Source of the DNA: Halonatronum saccharophilum DSM 13868
Lineage (GTDB): Bacteria > Bacillota > Halanaerobiia > Halobacteroidales > Halobacteroidaceae
DNA: 64,000 bases
Direction of reading: 5' to 3'
Assembly: GCF_000517025.1 (NCBI RefSeq)
Contig: NZ_KI912095.1
Coordinates: 550,559-614,558 of the forward strand
Position numbers and translations under genes: made by a program. The notes beneath the pieces were generated by a model. The model had not been told where the DNA came from. It was given only the letters and a program-made list of their open reading frames with translations, and ran no database searches. Positions 27,181 through 36,561 of the stretch are shown here, piece by piece; the stretch's first letter is position 1, and every line of letters starts with the position of its first letter.

Positions 27181-27393
27181 TATAATCCCCTCCTCAATTC
27201 ATAAATTAAGATAGTTACAGTTTACTTAGACTAATATAAAGAAATTTACTCTTAGCTTTACCTTATTTATTTAAAAGATAACTACCACTAAGCTTATAAC
27301 TATATTTTAGTAGAAATAACTGCTACTAAGTCTTTGAATTTACTAAAGCAACTTTCAATTTAAAACTCTTAACTAATGATTTCTACTTAAAGT

Positions 27394-28746
27394 CTATTTA
27401 TCCTCTTTAATAATATGTTTAGGTATGAATCCCGTATCGAACTCTCCCTTAATAAACTCTTGATTATTTAATACCTCTTTATGGAATGGAATAGTAGTCT
27501 TAACACCTTCAACTTCAAATTCCCCTAAAGCTCTTAACATTCTCTTGCGAGCTTCTTCTCTATCTTTACCCCAAGTAATTAATTTAGCAACCATAGAATC
27601 ATAAAATGGAGGTATTGAATAGTCAGGGTAAGCACAACTATCAACCCTAACTCCCAATCCACCAGGAATTAAATATTGGTTGATCTTACCTGGGGAAGGT
27701 CTGAAGTTCTTACTAGGATCCTCAGCATTAATTCTACACTCAATAGAAGCACCTTTAATCTTAACATCATCTTGAGTATAGCCAAGTTCTTCTCCATTAG
27801 CTACTCTAATCTGCTCCTTTACTATATCTATTCCTGTTACCATCTCAGTTACAGGATGCTCAACCTGAATTCTAGTATTCATTTCAATAAAGTAATAGTT
27901 ATTATCTTTATCTAAAAGCATCTCTACAGTCCCAGCATTAAAGTAACCAACAGCTTTAGCTGCGTTGACTGCTGCTTGGCCCATCTCTTCTCTTAAATCT
28001 GGATCAATAGCTGGAGAAGGCGCTTCTTCGATAACTTTTTGATGCCTTCTTTGGATTGAACAATCACGTTCACCTAAGTGAACTACATTTCCATGCTCAT
28101 CGGCCAAAATTTGAAACTCTATATGCCGTGGATTTTGTACATATTTCTCTAAGTAAACCTCGGCATTTCCAAAGGCTGCCTCTGCTTCTGAACTGGCTGT
28201 CTTAATAGCATTAACCAATTCATCTTTATTATTTGCTACTCTCATTCCACGACCTCCACCACCAAAGGAGGCTTTAACAATTACTGGATATCCTATCTCT
28301 TCTGCTATTTCTGTTGCATCTTCTATACCTTCTAAAGCCCCTTCAGTACCAGGTACAACAGGAACTCCCGCTTCAATCATAGTCTCTCGGGCAATAGACT
28401 TATCGCCCATCTTATTAATATGTTCAGGTGCTGGGCCAACAAACTTAAACCCACATTCTTCACAGACTTCAGCAAAATAAGCATTCTCTGATAAAAATCC
28501 ATATCCAGGGTGGATTGCATCAGCATTTGAAATCTCAGCAACACTAATCAAACTCGGTATATCTAAATAACTCTCATTTGAGGGAGCAGGACCTATACAG
28601 TAAGCTTCGTCGGCAAACTTAACATGTAAAGAATCCTTATCAGCTTTAGAATAAACAGCTACTGACTTGATTCCCAAGTCCTTACAAGCCCTAATAATTC
28701 TTAAAGCAATCTCACCTCTATTAGCTATAAGTATCTTATTAATCAT
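27394..28746 (-). CDS. accC: Biotin carboxylase (AccC / PycA type)
   Basis: The enzyme carboxylates biotin on a carrier protein with ATP and bicarbonate. The 450-residue ATP-grasp protein starts [20 protein letters not shown]. It has the Gly-rich loop [11 protein letters not shown], the HIEFQILAD and [18 protein letters not shown] segments, and the catalytic [15 protein letters not shown]. It starts 24 bp after the carboxyltransferase-biotin carrier fusion gene. The pair can therefore form a two-subunit pyruvate carboxylase. If the carrier is also made separately (see findings), the subunit could serve acetyl-CoA carboxylase too. The SD is AAGGAG. Confidence 0.93.
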   Translation of the reverse strand: MINKILIANRGEIALRIIRACKDLGIKSVAVYSKADKDSLHVKFADEAYCIGPAPSNESYLDIPSLISVAEISNADAIHPGYGFLSENAYFAEVCEECGFKFVGPAPEHINKMGDKSIARETMIEAGVPVVPGTEGALEGIEDATEIAEEIGYPVIVKASFGGGGRGMRVANNKDELVNAIKTASSEAEAAFGNAEVYLEKYVQNPRHIEFQILADEHGNVVHLGERDCSIQRRHQKVIEEAPSPAIDPDLREEMGQAAVNAAKAVGYFNAGTVEMLLDKDNNYYFIEMNTRIQVEHPVTEMVTGIDIVKEQIRVANGEELGYTQDDVKIKGASIECRINAEDPSKNFRPSPGKINQYLIPGGLGVRVDSCAYPDYSIPPFYDSMVAKLITWGKDREEARKRMLRALGEFEVEGVKTTIPFHKEVLNNQEFIKGEFDTGFIPKHIIKEDK

Positions 28747-28770
28747 TTTATCACTACTCCTTCTTTCCCT

Positions 28771-30633
28771 CTATACTCTCTCAACCACAAATAAAGGTTG
28801 ACCATATTCAATTGCTTCTCCATCCTCAACTAGAATATCAAGAATCTTACACTTAAATTCAGCTTCAATCTCATTCATCAACTTCATCGCTTCAATAATA
28901 CATAAAGACTCTCCTGCCTCTATTATATCTCCAACCTTAACGAAAGGATCTGAATCAGGGGAAGGTGCACAATAGAAAGTTCCTACCATTGGAGCTTCAA
29001 CCTTCTCTCCACTTACAACCTCTTTTTTAGCCTCTGAAGGAGCTGGTGTAGCATTAGTTGTCTTCTCTTGGCTAACTTCAGCAACCTCTGGTGTAGGAAT
29101 ATTTGTTGCAGTAGTAACCTCTTGAGCTACAACACTTCCACCCTTTTTAATGCTTATCTTTGTACCATCACTCTCTAAATTAATTTCTGCAATATCAGTC
29201 TCATTTAACATCTCTAATAATTCTTTAATATCCTTTAATTCCATATCTTCATCTGCCTCCTCATTAATGTTAGTATTAGTTTCTCCAAATATGTCCTTAT
29301 CTTTCTTTCTTTCTTTTAAGAACTTCAATCCAATCTGCGGGAACAAGGCATAAGATAGATAATCTTCTTCTTTTTCAGCATACCTTGAAACCTCATCTTT
29401 TATGTTATCAAGCATTGGCTCTAGTAAATCAGCTGGCCTACATGTAATAGGCTCTTCATCACCAATAGCCTTCTTACGAACTTCTGGATTAATCTGGGCA
29501 GGTGGTCGACCATAATAACCTTTAATATAAGATTTTACTTCATCTGGTATCACCTTATATCTTTCCCCTAATAAAATATTAAATACGGCTTGAGTACCAA
29601 CAATTTGACTTGTTGGTGTAACAAGTGGTGGGAAACCTAAATCCTCTCTTACCCTAGGTATCTCTTTTAAAACATCATGGATCCTATCTAAAGCATCTTG
29701 CTTCTCTAATTGAGAAACTAGGTTAGATATCATTCCTCCAGGAACTTGATGAGAGAAAGTCTGCATATCAGTAATTCTAGTTACCCCTCTAGGGAATCCT
29801 CTTTTTCTTCTAACTCTTTCAAAATAACTATCTATCTCAAACAAGAGATCCAAGTTCAAGTCTGCATCATATTCAGTATCTCTTAAGATAGCTGTCATTG
29901 TCTCCACTGGTGGTTGAGAAGAACCAAAGGCCAAAGAAGCTGTTGCTGTATCTATAATATCCAAACCTGCTTCAATCCCTTTTAAGTAAGTAGGTAATGC
30001 CATACCACCAATATAATGGCTGTGCAATTCAATTGGAATTGTAATCTTCTCCTTAAGAGCAGATACAAGATCATAAGCCCTATAAGGCGTCAATAACCCA
30101 GCCATATCTTTGATACAAAGAGAATCTGCTCCTAACTCTTGTAGTGTAATTGCAGTCTCTAAATAATGCTCTATTGTATGTACTGGACTGATAGTATAAG
30201 CTACTGTAGCTTGCACCTCTTTACCAGTTTCTTTAACTGCTTCTATTGCTGTATTCATATTTCTTACATCATTAAGAGCATCAAATATTCTAAATATATC
30301 TATACCATTCTCTGCTGCTTTATAAACAAATCTCCTTGCTACATCATCAGGATAGTGCTTATAACCTACTAAATTTTGACCTCTTAATAACATCTGCAAA
30401 GGAGTGTTTTGGATATAACTGTTTAATAATCTCAATCTCTCCCAAGGGTCTTCTTGCAGATATCTCATACAAACATCAAAGGTCGCTCCACCCCAAACCT
30501 CCATAGCATTATAACCAACTCTGTCCATCTTATCAACTATGGGGAGCATATCTTCAGTTCTCATTCTTGTTGCCCACAAAGATTGATGAGCATCCCTTAA
30601 AGTTGTATCAGTAATTCTAACCTTTTTTTTCAT
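28771..30633 (-). CDS. Pyruvate/oxaloacetate carboxyltransferase fused to an AccB-type biotin carrier
   Basis: The 620-residue protein has an N-terminal HMGL-type TIM barrel (RITDTTLRDAHQSLWATRMR; the metal site includes IPIELHSHYIGGMA). A conserved carboxyltransferase region follows to about 445. From Met464 the sequence is that of a complete AccB: the N-terminal helix ELKDIKELLEMLNETDIAEI, a Pro/Ala/Thr-rich linker, and the biotinyl domain with Lys584 in EAMKLMNE. OadA/PycB proteins usually carry only a short biotinyl tail. It could be pyruvate carboxylase subunit B or, with a Na+ pump not seen here, oxaloacetate decarboxylase alpha. The accC neighbour favours the former. Confidence 0.88.
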   Translation of the reverse strand: MKKKVRITDTTLRDAHQSLWATRMRTEDMLPIVDKMDRVGYNAMEVWGGATFDVCMRYLQEDPWERLRLLNSYIQNTPLQMLLRGQNLVGYKHYPDDVARRFVYKAAENGIDIFRIFDALNDVRNMNTAIEAVKETGKEVQATVAYTISPVHTIEHYLETAITLQELGADSLCIKDMAGLLTPYRAYDLVSALKEKITIPIELHSHYIGGMALPTYLKGIEAGLDIIDTATASLAFGSSQPPVETMTAILRDTEYDADLNLDLLFEIDSYFERVRRKRGFPRGVTRITDMQTFSHQVPGGMISNLVSQLEKQDALDRIHDVLKEIPRVREDLGFPPLVTPTSQIVGTQAVFNILLGERYKVIPDEVKSYIKGYYGRPPAQINPEVRKKAIGDEEPITCRPADLLEPMLDNIKDEVSRYAEKEEDYLSYALFPQIGLKFLKERKKDKDIFGETNTNINEEADEDMELKDIKELLEMLNETDIAEINLESDGTKISIKKGGSVVAQEVTTATNIPTPEVAEVSQEKTTNATPAPSEAKKEVVSGEKVEAPMVGTFYCAPSPDSDPFVKVGDIIEAGESLCIIEAMKLMNEIEAEFKCKILDILVEDGEAIEYGQPLFVVERV

Positions 30634-30740
30634 AGCTTCTCCCTCCTATAATACTCATTTTTTTATTCTACAAAGTAATTTAAAATCCTTTTAAATTACT
30701 AGAATTATCTTTAAATTAAACTAGGTATGCACCTCATTAA

Positions 30741-30766
30741 AACTCCCTCTTGTACAAGAGGGAGTT
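30741..30766 (-). terminator. Stem-loop in the spoIIIAH-carboxyltransferase gap
   Basis: AACTCCCTCTTG pairs with CAAGAGGGAGTT almost without a loop. The minus-strand tail is TTAATGAGG. It is a strong hairpin with a modest U-run, probably the second terminator of the spoIIIA operon. Confidence 0.6.
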
Positions 30767-30842
30767 AAGCTGTAATAAGCTTTAAGAGATTTTGACTCGA
30801 AGATAAATACACCCTAAAATCAAGCACACCTTATTATAGAAA

Positions 30843-30877
30843 GAGCTAGGTTAACGAACAAAATTACCCCCTAGCTC
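30843..30877 (-). terminator. Stem-loop 3' of spoIIIAH
   Basis: GAGCTAGG pairs with CCTAGCTC across a loop of about 19 nt. The minus strand continues with TTTCTATAAT. It is the first hairpin after the spoIIIA operon. Confidence 0.55.
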
Positions 30878-30925
30878 CAATAATCTTATTTAATTATTAT
30901 ATCGTCTTTTATATATTTTGTCAAT

Positions 30926-31552
30926 TCATTCAGGTTTCTTCTCGATAATAGTTATATTCTCCAGTCTAACATCCGTACTATTGCTTATAATATCTCCTAA
31001 TTTTATTACATCTTCTCTCTCTAAGCCCTCAGTTTCAATTATTAATTCTACAGACCTATCATGAATTAAAGCTAAGCCATCATTATACCCTCTAGCTCTA
31101 ATTAAACTTTCAATTTCCATCTCCTTTTCTATATTATTTGTAATAGTCAGCAAACGCTCTTGTGCTCTAACCTTTATACTCTTATCTGAATTAGGGTTAT
31201 TTATCATCTCTCTTAAAAGGTTTATTTGTTCACTACGAGCTTGATCTCTATTCATCCTATATTCAATGAAAAAGTTCTGCTTTGGTTGCTTATTCTCAGT
31301 CTTAGAAGCTTCAATTGCTTCTTGACTAAAGTCAATATAATCTGCATCAACTGAGGAATTTCCTTCCATCTCTCTAATATCAACATAACCATCAACTGAT
31401 GATACTTGGGCTATATGATCATCAGTAACTGGGCTGCGATGAATAACTACTGCAGTTACCATCCCAACCCAGATCATTAGAACAAAAAACCACCCTAACC
31501 TTCTCTTTATCTCATTATCAGTTACTACACTAACTATCTTCATTACTTTCAC
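30926..31552 (-). CDS. spoIIIAH: Stage III sporulation protein AH
   Basis: SpoIIIAH in the mother-cell membrane pairs with forespore SpoIIQ to form the channel across the engulfed spore membranes. The 208-residue protein has one membrane helix (about 18-38). The extracytoplasmic region ends in an EscJ/YscJ-like domain (ATSLIRARGYNDGLALIHDRSVEL-type segment here reading ESLIRARGYNDGLALI). It is the last gene of the operon. Its ATG shares a base with the spoIIIAG stop (TAATG). Confidence 0.94.
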   Translation of the reverse strand: MKVMKIVSVVTDNEIKRRLGWFFVLMIWVGMVTAVVIHRSPVTDDHIAQVSSVDGYVDIREMEGNSSVDADYIDFSQEAIEASKTENKQPKQNFFIEYRMNRDQARSEQINLLREMINNPNSDKSIKVRAQERLLTITNNIEKEMEIESLIRARGYNDGLALIHDRSVELIIETEGLEREDVIKLGDIISNSTDVRLENITIIEKKPE

Positions 31553-32154
31553 TACCTTTCTTTTGATAATATAGTTATCTTATGACTTGGGACTCCTAAC
31601 CCTACCCTAACTGCATTAAATAGATCCGATTTAATCCTTGAATCATTTGCACCTTCAGCTACAACCATAACACCTCTTATCTCTGGCTTGACTTCTCTTT
31701 TAACCAAAGCCCTCTCTTCACCACCTTGACTAAGGACAATCACTTCTCTCCTATTATCATACTGATTTGTACTCCTTATTCCTCCAGAGCTATCTTCTTC
31801 AGAAACATCTTGATTTGAGTCATGATAATTTCTTGCATAAGTATAATTGCCACTATTATCTAAAGTCACCTTAACATCAACCCTACCTGAACCTTGTACT
31901 TTAGAGAGAATAGCTTTAAGCCTCTCTTCTATCTCCTCTTCAGGAGTAATATCTCTAGAAGCAATCGTACTCTTTTCTCTTATACTTTCATTACTATCTG
32001 GTTTATCTGGTATAAATAAATCACCTATTAACATTAATCCCACACCTAAAATTAAAGCTATCATCAAATACTTTCTATAACTAGCCTCTTTATTATCTGA
32101 CCCACCTTTGTTAAATATGTTACTTAAGTTAAATTCATTACCCAACTTCCCCAC
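31552..32154 (-). CDS. spoIIIAG: Stage III sporulation protein AG
   Basis: SpoIIIAG forms a large ring in the feeding-tube complex. The 200-residue protein has one membrane helix (about 28-46) and an extracytoplasmic ring-building region. The EEIEERLKAILSKVQGSGRV and VRVGLGVPSHKITILSK-like C-terminus are conserved. TTG at 32145 is 8 nt from a GTGAGG SD and is a better start than GTG 32154. It is coupled to spoIIIAH by a one-base overlap. Confidence 0.93.
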   Translation of the reverse strand: MGKLGNEFNLSNIFNKGGSDNKEASYRKYLMIALILGVGLMLIGDLFIPDKPDSNESIREKSTIASRDITPEEEIEERLKAILSKVQGSGRVDVKVTLDNSGNYTYARNYHDSNQDVSEEDSSGGIRSTNQYDNRREVIVLSQGGEERALVKREVKPEIRGVMVVAEGANDSRIKSDLFNAVRVGLGVPSHKITILSKER

Positions 32155-32160
32155 CTCACT

Positions 32161-32706
32161 TTAATCTAAGTATACCTTTACTTTATTTGGACTCAACCCA
32201 TAAAGGCTAGCAATAAGTTCTTTTAAATCTTTATCCTTACTCTCTTCTTTATTAGCTTCTTCTTCTAAGTTTACTTCAACAGGAATAACCCTCTTATCCT
32301 CACCTCTAATAACTACCTGCTCTATATTATTTGCTGAACCTAACTCTATATCTACTCCTATATTCTCTACATCAGTATTTAATCTAATTATGGCTCTTAT
32401 CTGCTTACTTAAAGCCAACTTGTAATCACTTCTAACTTGGCTATCTTCTTCTCTCATCCTTTCACCTTTGCTTAATATTCTTTGAAAAGAAGGGGCGTCA
32501 TCAATAGAAGATTCAAAAATGTTATAATCTCCACTTCCAAACTCTAAGATACTTAAAAGAGGATTTAAAATAACCAAGATAATAAAAAAGCCCATCACTA
32601 CCTTTACATACTTTCTCATTTGACTATTTGGAAGTAGTATTTCTATAAAGTTAGCAAATAATATAACCAGAACAATATTTCTCACCCAATCTCTTAGTAC
32701 ATTCAC
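32161..32706 (-). CDS. spoIIIAF: Stage III sporulation protein AF
   Basis: A 181-residue protein with two N-terminal membrane helices (about 9-28 and 34-52) and a soluble C-terminal domain ending ASLYGLSPNKVKVYLD, as in the family. Its role in the SpoIIIA-SpoIIQ complex is structural. GTG 32706 sits 7 nt from GAGG. It lies 4 bp downstream of spoIIIAE. Confidence 0.93.
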   Translation of the reverse strand: MNVLRDWVRNIVLVILFANFIEILLPNSQMRKYVKVVMGFFIILVILNPLLSILEFGSGDYNIFESSIDDAPSFQRILSKGERMREEDSQVRSDYKLALSKQIRAIIRLNTDVENIGVDIELGSANNIEQVVIRGEDKRVIPVEVNLEEEANKEESKDKDLKELIASLYGLSPNKVKVYLD

Positions 32707-32710
32707 CTTA

Positions 32711-33886
32711 TCACCTCATCATAACTGTAAAATTAGCAGCACCAACCATAATTATTATAACTACAAAGAACATCAAACCTACTGCAGCAACAGCTGCAAA
32801 TATTAACAAAAGATTATTAGCTAGCCTATTTAAACAGTTTACAATCTTATCATCACCTATTGGTTGAATTATTGCAGCGGCCAGTCTATAAATAAATACT
32901 AGCGCAAAGATCTTAACCACAGAAAAAGAACAGAAGATAAGTATAACTAAAACACTAAAGACTCCAAAAGCATTTTTAATTAATAAAGAACCTCCAACGA
33001 TCATATCTAATGCCCCAGATAGATAACTACCTACTATGGGGATAAAACTTCCTGTTAAATATTTTGCTGTTCTAATAGTAACCCCATCACTAACCGTAGC
33101 TACCGCTCCTTGGGTAACTATTGTTGCCATAAAAATTGTTAAAACCACCCCCAAAAGGCCTAAGCTCCATTGTTTAAACAAACCTGCTAGCCCTGTAACT
33201 TTAAAATCATCAGATATATTGTTGACTATATCTAAGATTGTAGCTAGAAATATAAGGGGAAATACTATGTTTCTAACCATTACACTTAAAAAATTAACTA
33301 TTAAAAAACTTATTGGATGAAATAAAGCAGCTGATGTTATGCTTCCCATACTTACTAGTAAAGATAATAACAAAGGCAGTATTGCTTGCATTATACTAAC
33401 CATATCACTGATTGCCCCTTCACCAATTGCCACTGCTACTCTAAAAGAGTTAAGGGCCAATATGGCTAAAACTAAGTAAACTATCCCATTAGCCAACTTA
33501 CTTACATCTTGGCCTGCAAAATTTCCTTGAAAGGTCTTAAGTATTGCTACAATCATAGCTAAAATTATCAGTTGACCCAATAACTTAATATTAGAAAGTA
33601 TCTCATCAAATAGATAATGCAACATACCTTGAGCAATTTCTAACATCTGTTCATAAAACCCATCTCTACTAAAGAGAGATATAATATCCCTTGAAGACAA
33701 TTGTGGTATATAGCCCTCAACTTCTCTATTTAACCTATTAACTTCCCTTTCTAATTCTGAAAGGTCAAATTTGTTCAATTGATTTTCTATCACTCTACTA
33801 GGATCTATAACTCCCTCAGATTGATCTGCTAATACCACTGGACTAGCTAAAATCACTATAAATATAATAATAAGTGCTCTCTTCAT
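32711..33886 (-). CDS. spoIIIAE: Stage III sporulation protein AE
   Basis: A 391-residue polytopic membrane protein with a cleavable-looking N-terminal signal (RALIIIFIVILASPVVLADQ). A soluble N-terminal stretch follows, and then about seven membrane helices from residue 100. Segments such as MGSITSAALFHPISFLIVNF and GSYLSGALDMIVGGSLLIKN are characteristic. It is part of the mother-cell export complex. An SD AAAGG precedes ATG. Confidence 0.95.
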   Translation of the reverse strand: MKRALIIIFIVILASPVVLADQSEGVIDPSRVIENQLNKFDLSELEREVNRLNREVEGYIPQLSSRDIISLFSRDGFYEQMLEIAQGMLHYLFDEILSNIKLLGQLIILAMIVAILKTFQGNFAGQDVSKLANGIVYLVLAILALNSFRVAVAIGEGAISDMVSIMQAILPLLLSLLVSMGSITSAALFHPISFLIVNFLSVMVRNIVFPLIFLATILDIVNNISDDFKVTGLAGLFKQWSLGLLGVVLTIFMATIVTQGAVATVSDGVTIRTAKYLTGSFIPIVGSYLSGALDMIVGGSLLIKNAFGVFSVLVILIFCSFSVVKIFALVFIYRLAAAIIQPIGDDKIVNCLNRLANNLLLIFAAVAAVGLMFFVVIIIMVGAANFTVMMR

Positions 33887-33898
33887 TTGATCCCACCT

Positions 33899-34294
33899 TT
33901 ATGGTAAGAGTTGCATTATTGAATCTAATATTGCCAACATAATTGGAATACCTAAGATCATAATTAAGACCTTTGATGCAAACTCAATCTTACTGGCAAT
34001 TATACCTTCACCAGCATCCCGACAGATTTGAGCTCCAAATTCACCTATGTAAGCAATACCTATAACCTTCAAAATAGTATTGATATAGATTAGATCTATG
34101 TTGGCTCTTGAAGCTAACTCTCTCATTACATCAATTACAACTACAATACGCCCTATCATCAAAATAAAGATTATCAATGATATTACCAAGCTAAGTTGCA
34201 GAGCAAGCTCTGGTTTATAGTTTTTGATAATCATAGTAAATATAGTTCCAATTAGCCCTAAACCAACAATCTGTATTATCTCCAGAGCTTCCAC
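33899..34294 (-). CDS. spoIIIAD: Stage III sporulation protein AD
   Basis: A 131-residue protein with four membrane helices, beginning IIQIVGLGLIGTIFTMIIK and ending GIPIMLAILDSIMQLLP. Listed from GTG 34294, but that codon abuts the GGAGG SD. CTG at 34285 is exactly 8 nt from the SD and would give MEIIQIVGLGLI, closer to the Bacillus N-terminus. It is paralogous to spoIIIAC, which precedes it by 35 bp. Confidence 0.93.
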   Translation of the reverse strand: MEALEIIQIVGLGLIGTIFTMIIKNYKPELALQLSLVISLIIFILMIGRIVVVIDVMRELASRANIDLIYINTILKVIGIAYIGEFGAQICRDAGEGIIASKIEFASKVLIMILGIPIMLAILDSIMQLLP

Positions 34295-34329
34295 CTCCGA
34301 ATTTAAAAGTAATAAAAAATTATCTTCAC

Positions 34330-34524
34330 CTAAAAACCAAATATAGTCCTGATACTGGTAAATAGTTGATTTATTAATTGAATAATTACCATCAGAACTA
34401 TAATTACACCTACCAAAGTTAACATCTGTGCCTGCTCCTCTTTATTTGCCTGCTTTAAAACCATATTAAATACCGAAATGAATATCCCAAGCCCCGCAAT
34501 CTTAAATACCAGATCTATATCCAT
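34330..34524 (-). CDS. spoIIIAC: Stage III sporulation protein AC
   Basis: A 64-residue protein with two membrane helices (about 5-23 and 34-58) and the family core VFKIAGLGIFISVFNMVLKQ then ANKEEQAQMLTLVG. The usual length is 65-68. It is preceded by a 188-bp repeat-filled gap that separates it from spoIIIAB, which is unusual for this tightly packed operon. Confidence 0.94.
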   Translation of the reverse strand: MDIDLVFKIAGLGIFISVFNMVLKQANKEEQAQMLTLVGVIIVLMVIIQLINQLFTSIRTIFGF

Positions 34525-34540
34525 TCTCTAACCCCCTTAT

Positions 34541-34712
34541 AACAGTTTAAAATTGAAAGTTAATAATTGGTAGTTAAACCCTCAAAAACAAAGTACTTTT
34601 AAATTCTTTTTATCTACTACCTACTAAAACCGTATTATATTTATTCTTTCTTGCAGACCATTAATTAAAGTTCTTTTATATTTGAACTTAGACTATCAAT
34701 TATCAATTATTA
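34541..34712. repeat. Palindromic repeat between spoIIIAB and spoIIIAC
   Basis: The left side has TTGAAAGTTAATAATTGGTAG. The right side has GACTATCAATTATCAATTAT. Together they make an imperfect terminal inverted repeat around A+T-rich DNA. It belongs to the ATTGTCAATTATCAATT family also seen at 63413-63501. There is no coding capacity. Confidence 0.6.
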
Positions 34713-35222
34713 CTAAAAAATAAGTATTGTAAGGGCCAACCCTCCTAAGACCCCTAAGTATCTCCAAAGCTTTACCTTTGCTCTCCTCTCTTCTACTGCT
34801 TCTTGGTACAAGGATTCAAGTTTGTGCCCTACTAAATTTAGATATTTCACCTGATCATATCCACTTGAAGCACCTAGATTATGACTTAAATCCTTTAACA
34901 CCTCGATATCTCTATCTAATAATGCTGTCTCTTGATTACTATTCTTTATAGCTATCTGCCATGCAAGCTGTGCCCGCTCACCCTTCTCCATCTCTTCTTT
35001 AGCTCTAGCAAATATATTGGCAATTGGCCCTTCTAGACTTGATGACAACTTAGAGAAAGCCTCGGGCAAAGGGGTAAATCCATAACTTATCTCTGTCTCT
35101 AACATCTGCAATGCAGTCTGTAGCTGCCCTAATTGCTTGGGTCTTAAAATAAATTGCTTTGCTACCAAAAAACCTATCATACTACTACTAAATATTATTA
35201 GAGTAGCCCCCAGAAGCCTCAT
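34713..35222 (-). CDS. spoIIIAB: Stage III sporulation protein AB
   Basis: A 169-residue protein with N- and C-terminal membrane helices (RLLGATLIIFSSSMIGFLVA, and YLGVLGGLALTILIF at the end) and a central coiled, GspF-like domain (LQTALQMLETEISYGFTPLPEAF). ATG 35222 is 8 nt from AAAGGAG; the TTG six codons earlier overlaps the SD. It lies downstream of spoIIIAA across a 128-bp repeat-bearing gap. Confidence 0.93.
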   Translation of the reverse strand: MRLLGATLIIFSSSMIGFLVAKQFILRPKQLGQLQTALQMLETEISYGFTPLPEAFSKLSSSLEGPIANIFARAKEEMEKGERAQLAWQIAIKNSNQETALLDRDIEVLKDLSHNLGASSGYDQVKYLNLVGHKLESLYQEAVEERRAKVKLWRYLGVLGGLALTILIF

Positions 35223-35350
35223 TAATACCACTCCTTTCAATATAGCTATCAGTTTTCAGCTATCAGCAAAATGTAACACCACTACGGGCCAACACTCATT
35301 TAAACATCTGTGTTTAGAATCAAAAGTCAGCTTGCTGACTTTTCTATCCT
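35223..35350. repeat. AGCTATCAGC repeat and hairpin between spoIIIAA and spoIIIAB
   Basis: AGCTATCAGTTTTCAGCTATC at about 35245-35265 belongs to the AGCTATCAGC/CTTTCAGC repeat family (also 15368 and 63590-63680). AAAAGTCAGC-TT-GCTGACTTTT at 35322-35343 is a perfect 10-bp hairpin 8 bp after the spoIIIAA stop, with T residues downstream. It could terminate part of the transcripts inside the operon. Confidence 0.6.
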
Positions 35351-36340
35351 CTATCCCTTAATTACCTCTTCTACCGTCCCTGGCCCCTTTCTACTACTTA
35401 AAACAACTATCCTCTTAAATACTCTTGCATTTAAAATTTCTTTCAAACTTGGTCTTCTTCTGATATCCTCTAAATTACTTCCGTGTACTGTTGTAATAAC
35501 TCTAACCCCTGCATTTATAGCCTCCATTAGAGCATTGACATCCTCTTTACTACCTATTTCATCAGTTATAATTATATCAGGAGACATAGATCTGATTAGA
35601 AGCATCATCCCTTCGGCCTTTGGACACCTATCTAATAAGTCTGTCCTCAAACCTAACCTATTCCTATTAACTCCTCGATATGCCCCTCCAATCTCTGATC
35701 TTTCATCAACAACTCCAACTTTTAAACCTTTAAAAGCAAATTGAGAAGATCCATCACTTATCTGCCTTGCTAGATCTCTAATTAATGTGGTCTTACCACA
35801 CCTAGGTGGGGATATTATCAAAGTATTATAGATATCTTGCTTACCTGCTATTATTTTAGTAAAAACTTTATCTCCTGCTCCAATAACCTCTTGGCAGATC
35901 CGGATATTAATAGATGAAATATGTTTTATCCTCTTAATCTTCCCTTCCTCGCTAATTACTTGACCTACTAACCCTACCCTATGTCCTCCGGCTAAGGTTA
36001 AAAAACCCGCTCTTACCTCTTCATCTAGGGTATATAAAGAACTTTCTGTCATTAAATCTAAGCTTTCTACTATATCCCTCTCTGAAGTAAAGTAAGCTCT
36101 TTGTGGAGAATTTATTATCTGACCTTTTTTGTCTAAGAACAGTTCTCCTTTGATACTTTCTAAGACCAAAGGCTTGTTGGCCCTTAATCTTATTTCTATT
36201 AAACTGTTTAAAATATTATTATCCACCTTCGAGATCTTCTCTCTAATCCCAGGGACCAACATCGGATATATCTCCCTTGTAAAGGCGTTATTTGATAAAT
36301 TTCCTTTCAGCGAATCTTCTTTAAATCTATGCAATTTCAT
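35351..36340 (-). CDS. spoIIIAA: Stage III sporulation protein AA (secretion-type ATPase)
   Basis: The 329-residue cytosolic ATPase resembles type II/IV secretion ATPases and powers the SpoIIIA complex. It has Walker A SPPRCGKTTLIRDLAR (about 192-207) and the Walker B-like MSPDIIITDEIGSKEDV. The N-terminal region LEIRLRANKPLVLE is conserved. The start is unclear: GTG 36343 and ATG 36340 lie too near the GGGG SD, and TTG 36334 lies 8 nt from it. A CATATATT-like element about 70 bp upstream could be a sigma-E promoter, but I am not confident. Confidence 0.94.
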   Translation of the reverse strand: MKLHRFKEDSLKGNLSNNAFTREIYPMLVPGIREKISKVDNNILNSLIEIRLRANKPLVLESIKGELFLDKKGQIINSPQRAYFTSERDIVESLDLMTESSLYTLDEEVRAGFLTLAGGHRVGLVGQVISEEGKIKRIKHISSINIRICQEVIGAGDKVFTKIIAGKQDIYNTLIISPPRCGKTTLIRDLARQISDGSSQFAFKGLKVGVVDERSEIGGAYRGVNRNRLGLRTDLLDRCPKAEGMMLLIRSMSPDIIITDEIGSKEDVNALMEAINAGVRVITTVHGSNLEDIRRRPSLKEILNARVFKRIVVLSSRKGPGTVEEVIKG

Positions 36341-36395
36341 CACCCCTATTAATTAATAATATTATTACTATGGTAAATATATGAAACAAAAAATA

Positions 36396-36421
36396 AAAAA
36401 ATTGCCTCTCGGCAATTTTTT
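36396..36421 (-). terminator. Terminator after the 63-residue ORF
   Basis: AAAAATTGCC-TCTC-GGCAATTTTT has an 11-bp stem with T-runs on both sides. It separates the small ORF from spoIIIAA and insulates the operon from sigK. Confidence 0.88.
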
Positions 36422-36561
36422 ATCTATCAAGTATATTTTACACCCTATTTCCTACCCTACACCTAAACCTTTTATAACTATAAAACCTATTCAAAATTAT
36501 TAAAATTAATTGTTAACTTCTTAATGTTCAAATAATATTATTTTCTACTTATGGTCTATAC

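Noticed and set aside
35310..35744. Plus-strand ORF of 144 residues antisense to spoIIIAA
   Set aside because: It lacks an SD, and the minus-strand gene is a clear secretion-type ATPase. The same reasoning excludes other antisense ORFs such as 824-1090, 33036-33320 and 21545-21901.
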